Shown piece after piece: positions 1 to 8,440 of a stretch of 64,000 nt of DNA; positions within the stretch are counted from its first letter, which is position 1, and each line of letters opens with the position of its first letter. The notes under the pieces were generated by a model. That model made no database searches. It was not told the DNA's origin and was given only the letters and a program-made list of their open reading frames with translations. Location of the stretch: positions 310,001-374,000 of the forward strand of contig NZ_AWXE01000001.1 of the NCBI RefSeq assembly GCF_000469155.1. The letters are read 5' to 3'. Source of the stretch: Candidatus Micropelagos thuwalensis. Lineage in GTDB: Bacteria; Pseudomonadota; Alphaproteobacteria; RS24. The position numbers and the translations under genes were made by a program.

Positions 1-420
1 ACAAAACATGCCGCACCCCTGATGATTAGAAACGGGCAGGGCGGACGTATCATCAATATTGCTAGTCAAGCTGCCAAATCTGGTTTTCCGCATGCCTCAT
101 CCTATGTGTCGTCAAAGCATGGTCTCATAGGTCTTACCCGCGTATCTGCGATTGAGCTTGGTGAGCATGGGATTACCGTTAATGCCGTTTGCCCAAATCA
201 CATAACGACAGGTCTTGGGAGCTGGCAAAATAGTTATTTCAGTGATTTATTAGGGCAGAGTGAGGAAGCCTATTTAGCTGCGATGCGCGAACGTATTCCT
301 CTCGGCCGTCCGGGAAAAGTCACAGATATTGCATCTATGTGTGGTTTTTTGTGTCAAGATGAAGCTGGCTATATAACTGGAGAGGCAATTAATGTCAGCG
401 GTGGTGAGGAAATGCACTAA
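1..420 (+). CDS. SDR-family oxidoreductase, 5' end outside window
   Basis: C-terminal part of a short-chain dehydrogenase/reductase, a cytosolic NAD(P)-dependent alcohol/ketone oxidoreductase. The frame is open from base 1, so the Rossmann glycine motif lies outside the window. The catalytic Ser is seen in RIINIAS and the Tyr/Lys pair in SYVSSKHG, followed by the usual ITVNAVCP segment and the C-terminal ITGEAINVSGG motif. About 140 residues of the usual 250 are present. It converges with the MmgE/PrpD gene, leaving only 5 bases between the two stop codons. The substrate is unknown; the catabolic neighbours suggest a pathway dehydrogenase. Confidence 0.9.
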   Translation, partial: TKHAAPLMIRNGQGGRIINIASQAAKSGFPHASSYVSSKHGLIGLTRVSAIELGEHGITVNAVCPNHITTGLGSWQNSYFSDLLGQSEEAYLAAMRERIPLGRPGKVTDIASMCGFLCQDEAGYITGEAINVSGGEEMH

Positions 421-425
421 TCATT

Positions 426-1778
426 TCATAGAGTTGCAATCACTTCCTCAAGTAATTTATCTTCCTTCATATCAAGCAGATCTGTAGCTTTGGATATATA
501 AGTTTTGCTTTCGTCATGTGTATCTGTTTGTAAGCAGTTCGTTATTTTTTCAATCTGATCGTCATAATTTAGAGGGTTGTCTGGATGACCGAGAGTTGCA
601 TGTATATCCAGTTCAAAAGTCTGTCCGTTGAATGTTTGTAAAATTATATGCTGTGGGGATAAGGCGTTTGGATCTTTCAGATCATTATCTATTAAGACTA
701 ATTTTCGTGAAATTATCTGCAGACTGTTATCTTTTAAATTGGCAGGAGAAAAGCTGTTTCTATCTATGCGCAAATCTCTCATCATAAGGGCGGAAAGATA
801 ATAAATACATAGCCTTGCATAACTTGCAGACATATCATTTTTTATGGGACGGTCAACGAGCCGTCTGATAAGTGGTGGCACAGCCGCTTTAATTTCTTTG
901 ATATCATCAACGACAAGATGATTTTCTCGCATAATGCTTCTTATGCCATCTAAAATAGCGTGGGCTGCACGACCGGTTGGGAAAGGCTTATGGGATAACT
1001 CTAAAACCCGTGACTTCGTTTTGAGTTCTGTTACGAAACTTTCGCAGTTTGCATCTTGCTCAAATAAGTTAAAATAGCCATAGGGTCCGGTCATGACGTT
1101 ATGCGGCCCGCCTATTCCTTCTCTAGACAGATCCAAAGCAGTGATAACAGATCTCGCAGCGGCACCAATTTGCAATGGCAAGGCTACAGACCCTTCGATA
1201 TGTGCTTGCATTGTACCTGCGAGTTGACTGTAGACGAGGCCCATAAAGTTTTTAAGTTTTACTTCATCCAATTTTACAAAAGTCCCAAAAGCGGCCGCGG
1301 TTCCCATGGCACCAGCCGTTGCCGGGCGAAAAAAGGTGAGCCCTTTCTTTGCAGCCAATCCCAATCCGGCAGCAACATCTACACCAACAACGATGGCTTT
1401 AAGTGCGTCTTCAATTGTTAGTTTCTCTCTATCAGCAACAGCCACGAGGCTTCCCGCCAAGACCGCCATCACATGAACCGTTGCAGCCTCATGCAGGCAA
1501 TCAAATTCTTGGCAATGTATCTGGAAGGCATTACAGAAAGCAGCACTGGTTGAAGGCTGACGCTCCTGAGTTCCTATGAGGCATGCTTGTTTGCTTGTTC
1601 CCCATTGTTTAGCAGTTTGTCTTAGCTGGGCGGCAACAGGCTCGTGATAGCCACTAAATCCAACCGCTAAAGAATCTGCGAGAAACTTTTTTGCAGCTTT
1701 TGTTGTTGCTTGATCAAGTGTTTTTTCCGAAACGGTATTAATCTTATCTATTATTGCAGTGACAGCTTTATCTTCCAT
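426..1778 (-). CDS. MmgE/PrpD family protein
   Basis: 450-residue member of the MmgE/PrpD family, which contains 2-methylcitrate dehydratase, cis-aconitate decarboxylase-type enzymes and many uncharacterised catabolic hydro-lyases. Length and the N-terminal all-helical arrangement (FLADSLAVGFSG near residue 33, HCQEFDCLHEAATVHV near 88-103, HKPFPTGRAAHAILDG near 263-278) match the family. It lies 3 bases downstream of the FAD-dependent oxidoreductase and is the last gene of a three-gene minus-strand operon. No prpB or prpC is present nearby, so a classical methylcitrate cycle role is not supported; action on a different dicarboxylate or cyclic acid is more likely. Confidence 0.85.
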   Translation of the reverse strand: MEDKAVTAIIDKINTVSEKTLDQATTKAAKKFLADSLAVGFSGYHEPVAAQLRQTAKQWGTSKQACLIGTQERQPSTSAAFCNAFQIHCQEFDCLHEAATVHVMAVLAGSLVAVADREKLTIEDALKAIVVGVDVAAGLGLAAKKGLTFFRPATAGAMGTAAAFGTFVKLDEVKLKNFMGLVYSQLAGTMQAHIEGSVALPLQIGAAARSVITALDLSREGIGGPHNVMTGPYGYFNLFEQDANCESFVTELKTKSRVLELSHKPFPTGRAAHAILDGIRSIMRENHLVVDDIKEIKAAVPPLIRRLVDRPIKNDMSASYARLCIYYLSALMMRDLRIDRNSFSPANLKDNSLQIISRKLVLIDNDLKDPNALSPQHIILQTFNGQTFELDIHATLGHPDNPLNYDDQIEKITNCLQTDTHDESKTYISKATDLLDMKEDKLLEEVIATL

Positions 1779-1781
1779 ATT

Positions 1782-3182
1782 CTAGATATCCTGTGCGTGG
1801 AGTGCCGCACTTTTTCCAGCGAGGCGACCAAGTGTTACTGCCGTGCATAACCCCATTCCCGGTAGATACGCTTGACAACTTGGACCTGAAACAGACCGCG
1901 CTGCTCCACCGCCAGCAAAAAGGTTTGGTAAAGGAGTCTTATCGGGTCTGACGACGGCGGCGTTATGGTCAATACATAACCCTCCTTGTGTATGAAACAG
2001 CGCACCTGTTACGCGAATAGCGTAAAAAGGAGCTTCCAAGCTACGCCCTGCCGTAAAGTCGCGCCCGAAAAGGTCTGTCTCTTTGCCGGCGACATAGTTA
2101 AAGGATGCCTGAATTGTTTTAGTAAAATTTTCAGAGGGTATTTTCATTTGCTCAGCAAGTGCAGCGGGTGTCTCTGCTTGGTTGGGAACACCTAGATTGA
2201 ATGCAGATAAATATTCTTCGAACCTTAATGCATCTTGATGCGCTTTTTCATCATAAACAATCCAGCAGATGGCCTCTGGCTGTTTCAGAATGGTTAGTGA
2301 CTGCCCTGAAATATCATCCAATTCATTTTGAAATCTTTCTCCATTCTTATTTACCTGTAGACCACCAGAAATAAGCAGAGTATGCGGTATCACAAGCATT
2401 TGCGGATAAGCCAAGGACCCCAATGCCTGATAAGAACTCATATCGCCAGTATCGGCACCGAGTTCCATACCCCAATTAATGCCATCACCTCGATTGCCTT
2501 CATGACCGTAATAAAGCGCATTGGCAATCTCAGGCATATATTTGCTAACCCAATCAGAGTTTGCTCCAAATCCACATGTTGCAAGAATTACCGATTTTGT
2601 TCCTATTTCTTCAATTGCACCATCTGAACGCTCCACCCGTAACCCGTGAATATTTCCGGTTTCGTCTGCAAAAAGATTTACGACTCGCGCTTGTGTTAAA
2701 ATATCAACTTCTGACTTGCTACACGCGGCACTCAACATGGACATTAATGTTTCACCGGATCTGTTAGGAGGTGCGTGAAGTCTAGGTTGACGATGACCAA
2801 GACCTGTCCAGCTTTTTTCAGTCGTTAGATTAATGGCATGTTTTTGATGCAACCAGTCGACGGTTGGCCCAGATAAATCTGCAAGCAAACGAGCCAGTTT
2901 TGGGTCAGTCTTACTATTTGTAATTGACAAGATGTCTTCATATAAGTCATCGGCACAATCTTCTATTCCGGAAGATTTTTGAATTTGACTACCAGCAGCG
3001 CAAATTGCGCCGTAGGACATGCCTGTTGATCCATATGGGACTTTATCTTGTTCAAAAATGATACACTCTGCGCCATTTTCCTTTGCCGAAAGGGCGGCTG
3101 TCATCCCGCAAGCACCACCGCCAATAATTGCAACAGAAACGTTTATATCGAAAGAACGCTTTTCAGATTTTATTACTGTCAT
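1782..3182 (-). CDS. FAD-dependent oxidoreductase, fumarate reductase flavoprotein-like
   Basis: 466-residue flavoprotein of the FAD-binding_2 family (fumarate reductase/succinate dehydrogenase flavoprotein, 3-ketosteroid dehydrogenase relatives). The N-terminal dinucleotide-binding motif IIGGGACGMTAALSA (residues about 20-34) is followed by an acidic residue ending the second strand (IIFEQ). The C-terminal FAD-contact segment LFAGGGAARSVSGPS is also present. No signal peptide or haem-binding motif is seen, so it should be cytosolic. The start 22 residues before the GGG motif gives a normal length. Gene order (serine hydrolase, this gene, MmgE/PrpD) suggests desaturation or reduction of a ring or acid intermediate. 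Confidence 0.85.
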   Translation of the reverse strand: MTVIKSEKRSFDINVSVAIIGGGACGMTAALSAKENGAECIIFEQDKVPYGSTGMSYGAICAAGSQIQKSSGIEDCADDLYEDILSITNSKTDPKLARLLADLSGPTVDWLHQKHAINLTTEKSWTGLGHRQPRLHAPPNRSGETLMSMLSAACSKSEVDILTQARVVNLFADETGNIHGLRVERSDGAIEEIGTKSVILATCGFGANSDWVSKYMPEIANALYYGHEGNRGDGINWGMELGADTGDMSSYQALGSLAYPQMLVIPHTLLISGGLQVNKNGERFQNELDDISGQSLTILKQPEAICWIVYDEKAHQDALRFEEYLSAFNLGVPNQAETPAALAEQMKIPSENFTKTIQASFNYVAGKETDLFGRDFTAGRSLEAPFYAIRVTGALFHTQGGLCIDHNAAVVRPDKTPLPNLFAGGGAARSVSGPSCQAYLPGMGLCTAVTLGRLAGKSAALHAQDI

Positions 3183-3217
3183 GATTAACCGTTTTCCGAT
3201 TTAAATTTTACTAAAAG

Positions 3218-4462
3218 TCAGGACTGAGTGGAGCCAAGTGATCTAATCAGCATATTTGGTATTTTGCTCTGGTCAAAAGGTTCCTTTGGCCAGTTATTTC
3301 CATTTATTCTGACTACCACCATATCTAGAGAGGGAATAATCCATGTTTTATGGTGTCCATAACCTGAAAAGTTATAGACCGTGTCGAGATATATTTCCGA
3401 AGACCACCAAATTTGAGGATTTTTAGGTACGGGTTCACCGACATATCCACCGCGAAGTTCAAGAGGTTTAAGCCATAACTGATATCCATAACCCTGATTG
3501 GTGGGGGAGGGGTTAGTCATTTGAGTTATGTATTCTTCGCTTATTACTTGTTTCTGATTAACTTCACCTTTGTCCAAAATGATTTGACCAAGCTTTAGCC
3601 AATCAATTGGTCGAGAAAAAATACAGCAAGACTTCATAATTGATCCGTTTTCTTTATCCAGATAGGCTTCCGCTTTTCCTAAACCAAAGGCTGGCCATAT
3701 TTCTTTTGAAAGGTATTCTTGGTAAGACATGCCTACAGCTTTCTCCAGAACCATACCAAGAAGATTGCTTTCATTATTGTTGTATTCAAACATTGTGCCT
3801 GGGGGATCAATTGATTGTAGTTGCATTACCCAATAATCAAAATCAGTTCCAAAGTGTTGTCTAACCCCTCGTGACCATGGATAGGGGCTATAATCCTTCG
3901 AAATCTGTTCAAGTCCTGCAGACATTTGAAGCAAATTTTTAACAGTTATGCTCCCTCGTCTATCTTTGCTTAAGTCAGGTAAATATTCCGAGATTGGCGT
4001 ATCTAGTGATTTTATGTCACCTTGAGTTAGTGCATATCCAATTGCGAGTGCCAGCAAACTCTTAGACATTGATTGGGGATTTATTAATGTTTCTCTTGTT
4101 GTGTCATTTTGGTAACGTTCATAAACAATTTTACCATACCTTGATATCAGAATTGCTTGTCCACTGTCATTTAATGCGTAGTCAGCAACTTTATCAAAAA
4201 TTAATTCATTTTTGCTTAATTCTGACGATTTTTTTGTATTGATTTCTTGATCAGATGCATAGTTTTCTGGGCTATCTTTAGAAATAATTAATCTAGGGTT
4301 ATACCAACTAAGCCCTATTACGTGGGGATCTCCGCCAGCATGGATAAAAGAAAAGTATCTTTTTAAAAATTGATAATCATAAATGACCCAACTCGTAGTG
4401 ATAATGATTGAAACTACCAAAAGAATTAAGAATTTTCGAAAACGTTTAGGGCGTTTATTCAT
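3218..4462 (-). CDS. Membrane-anchored serine hydrolase of the beta-lactamase (class C) family
   Basis: 414-residue protein with a single N-terminal membrane segment (about residues 9-27) and a periplasmic beta-lactamase-fold domain. The SxxK motif is seen as SMSK in NPQSMSKSLLALAIG, and the second motif as YNN in FEYNNNESNLLG. The third motif is atypical (GYGHHKTWI instead of HxG/KTG). Family members include esterases, lactamases and D-amino-peptidases; real antibiotic resistance is not implied. It is the first gene of a probable operon with the FAD enzyme and MmgE/PrpD (35-base gap), and is divergent from the TonB-dependent receptor, so hydrolysis of an imported ester or amide is a reasonable inference. 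Confidence 0.85.
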   Translation of the reverse strand: MNKRPKRFRKFLILLVVSIIITTSWVIYDYQFLKRYFSFIHAGGDPHVIGLSWYNPRLIISKDSPENYASDQEINTKKSSELSKNELIFDKVADYALNDSGQAILISRYGKIVYERYQNDTTRETLINPQSMSKSLLALAIGYALTQGDIKSLDTPISEYLPDLSKDRRGSITVKNLLQMSAGLEQISKDYSPYPWSRGVRQHFGTDFDYWVMQLQSIDPPGTMFEYNNNESNLLGMVLEKAVGMSYQEYLSKEIWPAFGLGKAEAYLDKENGSIMKSCCIFSRPIDWLKLGQIILDKGEVNQKQVISEEYITQMTNPSPTNQGYGYQLWLKPLELRGGYVGEPVPKNPQIWWSSEIYLDTVYNFSGYGHHKTWIIPSLDMVVVRINGNNWPKEPFDQSKIPNMLIRSLGSTQS

Positions 4463-4587
4463 TTACCCCCCCCAAAAAATAACTAAATTGAATTAAACAG
4501 TTTAGAGCATAAAATTTAATTGTATTGGATGTATACAATTGTTAGAGTTTTTTTTTATCTAATTTAAATTTTATTTATGGGGTGTGT

Positions 4588-6681
4588 ATGTTTAGAGGGA
4601 AATCTTTATATAGTAAATTTCTTCTTGCCGTTCCCGCAATTGCAGTGTCATTACCGGCACTTGCTGTTGACGAGATTATAGTAACGGCTGAAAGAATTGA
4701 AGCAAACCTTCAAGAAGTTCCAATGGCTGTTACTGCTTTGTCGGCTGCTGATTTAGAAACAAACAATATTACAACTACAATGGAACTGACAAAGACGGTT
4801 CCTGGCATGGTCTACAGACGAAATACTGGTACTGCTAGTGCATCCAACGTTTACATTCGCGGCTTCGGTGATGATGAAAGCCGTCTTACAGATCCCACAA
4901 CTGGATTGTATATTGATGGTGTTTATGTTGGACGTCCATATGGTTCACTTGTTGAACTAATTGACGCCGGAAGTGTTGAAGTGCTCCGTGGTCCTCAAGG
5001 TACGCTCTACGGTCGAAATACCATTGCTGGTGCCATCAAAATCAACTCTGCAGATAGGGGTGAAAATGGTGGTAATTTCGCTGTTTCAGTCGGTGACGAA
5101 GGTTATAGAAAAGTCAAAGGCGGGTTTAGTTATGGTATTAATGACTCATCTGGCATTATCTTTTCTGCACTTCATGAGGAGAGCGATGGCTATGTGAATG
5201 CTGGCGCTTTTGGAAAACAGGGCGGCAAAGATGTTACTGCCGTTCGTGTCGCATATGATAATGAGTTTGGTAATGACTGGAGTTTGAAAATCTCAGCTGA
5301 CTTAGTAGAAGATGACTCCGACCCTACACCGGCAACTGTTAGGGGAACCTATAATACAGCTGCTAACAGCTCTCGTGAATACGTTGATAATACAGAGTCC
5401 AGCGGTCTAACGATTGCTCTCAATGGCCCGGTGGGTGATTGGGATATGAGTGTTCTTTATGGTAACAGAAGTATTGAAAACTTTTTAGACACTCATATTC
5501 TTGCTCGCTACACTCAAATTATGGACCAGACACAGGACTCACTTGAGGTTTCTGGTAACAGAGATTTTGGAATGGTTAACGTTACCGCTGGTCTGTATTA
5601 TATGGAAGAGCAGTATGACTTCGAATATGATTTCTTCGGCTTCTCCTCATATGGCGCAACTTTTGACAGTGAAACAGAGCAAACTGCTGCGTTTGTTAAT
5701 GCCAAATGGTCATTATCTGATCAACTCATGTTGACTACTGGTTTGAGAACTATGCAAGAAGACCGGTATTTAAGTGTGACTGATACAAATACTCTTCAGA
5801 TTGCTGGCACAGGGGCATATAGCAGTGGTCCATCTTCTCCTACAGCCCTTGGACAATACGATTTGGATTTTGATCGTGAAGATTATCGTTTAGCTTTAGA
5901 TTATCAAATAAGCGATGATTTGATGTTGTATGTTTCCCATTCCACAGGATCAAGAACTGGTGGGTGGTCTTCAGACAACCTCGTTCCAGTTGACGAGGAA
6001 GAACTTGAAACTACAGAAATTGGTATTCGTTCAGTAATTGGTGGAATTCGTTTTAACCTTACATACTTCGATTCAGTCCTCGAGGGCTTCCAAACAGGCG
6101 TATCAAGAACAGGGGCTTTTGGTCGATCTAACGCAGATGAGGCAGAGTTTAAAGGTCTAGAAATTGAATTCGGTGGTAATCTAACAGATAGCCTTAGCTT
6201 TAATGGTTACATCACGACACTCGATGCTGAGTACACTGAGCTTACAGTTGGTCAAGCACAAGGCTTCCTTGGAAGTAGTCCTGCAGCTAGACAAGCTGCT
6301 TGTCCTGCTGCTGGAGCAGATCTCACAGCTAATGGTCCTATTTGGCAACAATGTGCTTACGGGTTAAACATCAAAGGCGCACCCGAAATGACTTGGAGTC
6401 TTGGATTACAGTATGCGGTTAATGATGCAATAACCATTGACCTACAAGGTTACGGTGCTGATGAAACTGACAACTTAACTGGAAATCCAGCATATGCTCG
6501 TACTGATACATATGATAAGTACGATATCGGCATTACATATGATGATGAAGACAGCCCTTACAGAATTAAGTTTTGGGGTAAGAATATTACTGATCAACAC
6601 GAAGTTGCAAACGGAACTGGTGGTCTAGTTTATATGTATAACCCAAGACATTATGGAATGACTGTCTCAGCAAAATTCTAA
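4588..6681 (+). CDS. TonB-dependent outer-membrane receptor
   Basis: About 697-residue outer-membrane beta-barrel receptor for TonB-driven import of a siderophore-like or organic substrate. A signal peptide ends in SLPALA, followed directly by a TonB-box-like DEIIVTA, a plug domain (QEVPMAVTAL, NVYIRGFG, EVLRGPQGTLYGRN) and a barrel ending in the expected C-terminal Phe (VSAKF). ATG 4588 is chosen over GTG 4582 because GGGG at 4579-4582 is correctly spaced for it. It is divergent from the serine hydrolase and ends at a strong terminator. The ExbB/ExbD/TonB cluster at 54.9-57.8 kb is the likely energy source. The plug style is the one common in Alphaproteobacteria for non-siderophore substrates. 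Confidence 0.95.
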   Translation: MFRGKSLYSKFLLAVPAIAVSLPALAVDEIIVTAERIEANLQEVPMAVTALSAADLETNNITTTMELTKTVPGMVYRRNTGTASASNVYIRGFGDDESRLTDPTTGLYIDGVYVGRPYGSLVELIDAGSVEVLRGPQGTLYGRNTIAGAIKINSADRGENGGNFAVSVGDEGYRKVKGGFSYGINDSSGIIFSALHEESDGYVNAGAFGKQGGKDVTAVRVAYDNEFGNDWSLKISADLVEDDSDPTPATVRGTYNTAANSSREYVDNTESSGLTIALNGPVGDWDMSVLYGNRSIENFLDTHILARYTQIMDQTQDSLEVSGNRDFGMVNVTAGLYYMEEQYDFEYDFFGFSSYGATFDSETEQTAAFVNAKWSLSDQLMLTTGLRTMQEDRYLSVTDTNTLQIAGTGAYSSGPSSPTALGQYDLDFDREDYRLALDYQISDDLMLYVSHSTGSRTGGWSSDNLVPVDEEELETTEIGIRSVIGGIRFNLTYFDSVLEGFQTGVSRTGAFGRSNADEAEFKGLEIEFGGNLTDSLSFNGYITTLDAEYTELTVGQAQGFLGSSPAARQAACPAAGADLTANGPIWQQCAYGLNIKGAPEMTWSLGLQYAVNDAITIDLQGYGADETDNLTGNPAYARTDTYDKYDIGITYDDEDSPYRIKFWGKNITDQHEVANGTGGLVYMYNPRHYGMTVSAKF

Positions 6682-6702
6682 TTTAAAATAAATCAAAATT
6701 AT

Positions 6703-6731
6703 AAAGGGCGGCCGAAGGGCCGCCCTTTTTT
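6703..6731 (+). terminator. Rho-independent terminator of the TonB receptor gene
   Basis: Perfect 8-bp GC-rich stem GGGCGGCC/GGCCGCCC with a 4-base GAAG loop, extended by AAA/TTT pairs and followed by a run of six T on the plus strand. It begins 22 bases after the receptor stop codon. The stem could also act on transcripts from the minus strand, where the tail is TTTAT. Confidence 0.9.
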
Positions 6732-6734
6732 ATA

Positions 6735-7797
6735 TCAGTTTATCTCTGTACCAGATTTTAGGTTAGGCTGAAATAATGTGACCAAACCAACTACAAAAAG
6801 TGATGGAATGATTGCTGCTGTGAAAGTCATTTTCCAACCAAGACTTCCGACAAGATTAGCTACAAGTAAAGGAAATAGAGCAAAACCAAGGTTGATACCT
6901 AAGCCAGATACAGCACCTACTGCTGTGGCTCTAATATGCGTCGGAAATAACTCAGCAATGAAAGTAGTGAGAACTGCAGATGTACCATAGAAGAAAATTG
7001 CCATTAAAGAAAACCACATCAAATGCATGTAATAGCTGTGGTCTGGCCATACCAAAGCAGCTACACAAACAGTTCCAACCCAAGTCCAAATGACAACGGT
7101 GTTTCGTCTCGTGGTCAAAAACTCACCAACAAAAGAAGCGCCAATATACCCAAGCACACCGCCCGTATGATATTCCTACTAATAATGTTGAAACTTCAGG
7201 GGTATATCCGCGAACTTCTTGAAAAAAGGTTGGAAAGTAAAATGCGGTACCCGCGTAAGCGCCCCCGAAAAAAAAGAAAGCAATAAATTCAAGAATAGCT
7301 CTAGAACGATATTCGTTTGATAAAAGTATTCCAAGACGTGCTTTCATGGATAATTTTTCAGGTTGTATATCGTCTTGTTCTTTTAATTCTGAAAATTTTA
7401 AGCTTTCAGGTAAGACCCTTCCCATTAAAAAGGCTATTGGTATAACAGCAAGAGCTGGAAGGAACATAGCTCTCCAACCAAAGTCTGTTAAAAGTGGTGT
7501 AGCGATTAAAGAAGTAAAAAACCATCCTAATGGATATCCACATTGCAGTATGCCGCTGTAAATACCTCGCAAACGAGTAGGCGCCGTTTCAACTACGAAA
7601 GAGTTGGTAATTGGTACGAGACCTGTGCTGACAGCAACGGGGGTGTCTGGTTCTCTTGCTGTAACGACAGCATGGCTATTGGCACCCTTGCTTATATCCT
7701 GGGGATCTGAGTCTATTGGGTGGCCGCTTACATTAACATATTTTGGTATAATCCCACTCTTTGTGAGTTCAGTCGTATTTCTGTTTTTACCAAACAA
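6735..7797 (-). pseudogene. MFS transporter, decayed (frameshift and missing N-terminus)
   Basis: Two overlapping minus-strand frames together encode the later part of a major facilitator superfamily permease. The upstream frame (7797-7123) contains the family segment ETAPTRLRG followed by GILQCGYPLGW, and transmembrane helices up to STLLVGISY. The downstream frame (7157-6735) continues with GYIGASFVGEFLTTRRNT and four more helices. One extra base at the C-run 7162-7164 (plus strand) separates them. The first 100 or so residues (helices 1-4) are absent: the 50 residues before VSTGLVPITNSF do not look like a permease. Either change alone would abolish function. It lies 21 bases downstream of the leuD-like gene, so it was probably the transporter of that operon. 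Confidence 0.8.
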
Positions 7798-7818
7798 GCA
7801 TTCAAATACGCAAATTTA

Positions 7819-8436
7819 CTAGCCAATTTCACTAATATAAACCCAGCTTCTGTTTTTTTTATCGGCATTGATAAAGGTGTCAATTTTTTCTGTATATTCA
7901 AGCGTTCTATCAATTTGATCCAAGCCTTCGAGCAATAAATTCAGCGCATGATTATCGATATCAAACGGCAGAGAATTTCCGCTGAAATTTATTGTTTTCG
8001 TTTCAAGGTTAATTTCTAACGGTGAGGCATTTAAACAGTAATTATTGAGAACTTCTAAAGCGCCATGTTCAATTATGGCGGGCAAGATACCGTTAACGAT
8101 ACAATTTTTATAAAATATATCGCCAAATGATGGCGCAATAATGACCCGAAAACCATATTCATATAGTCCCCACACGGCAAACTCTCTGCTTGATCCACAA
8201 CCGAAATTTTCACCGCCTAAAATTATTCGCGCGGATTCAAAGCGTTCATCATTCATAATGAAGTTGGGGTCAGGATCACGACTGCCTGGAAGATATCTCC
8301 AGTCTGCGAAAATTCCTTCCTTTAATCCCGTTCTTTCAACTTTTCGCATCTCCCGTGAAGGCATAATCACATCGGTATTGATATTAGGAATTAATAGGGA
8401 GATAGCCGGGGCACGAATAATTTTTAAAGCTTCCAT
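7819..8436 (-). CDS. leuD: LeuD-like hydro-lyase small subunit (isopropylmalate isomerase family)
   Basis: 205-residue small (swivel) subunit of the aconitase-superfamily heterodimer. Family signatures are NINTDVIMP near residue 19, GGENFGCGSSREFAVW (about residues 74-89) and APSFGDIFYKN. It partners the large subunit encoded 4 bases upstream. In leucine synthesis the complex isomerises 2- to 3-isopropylmalate, but no leuA or leuB is nearby and the neighbours are catabolic (MmgE/PrpD, MFS remnant, TonB receptor). A related reaction, such as citraconate or 2,3-dimethylmalate hydration, is therefore equally possible. The symbol marks family, not proven function. Confidence 0.85.
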   Translation of the reverse strand: MEALKIIRAPAISLLIPNINTDVIMPSREMRKVERTGLKEGIFADWRYLPGSRDPDPNFIMNDERFESARIILGGENFGCGSSREFAVWGLYEYGFRVIIAPSFGDIFYKNCIVNGILPAIIEHGALEVLNNYCLNASPLEINLETKTINFSGNSLPFDIDNHALNLLLEGLDQIDRTLEYTEKIDTFINADKKNRSWVYISEIG

Positions 8437-8440
8437 TACT

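Noticed and set aside
1101-1421. Plus-strand open frame of 106 codons inside the MmgE/PrpD gene
   Set aside because: Antisense to a conserved enzyme, no ribosome site and no recognisable domain.
3218-4462. Antibiotic-resistance beta-lactamase
   Set aside because: SxxK and YxN are present, but the third motif is atypical, the protein is membrane-anchored, and the setting is catabolic; the broad serine-hydrolase family is the safer call.
7123-7170. Programmed frameshift in the MFS gene
   Set aside because: The C-run is only three bases, no slippery heptamer or stimulator is visible, and the protein also lacks its first helices, so decay explains it better.
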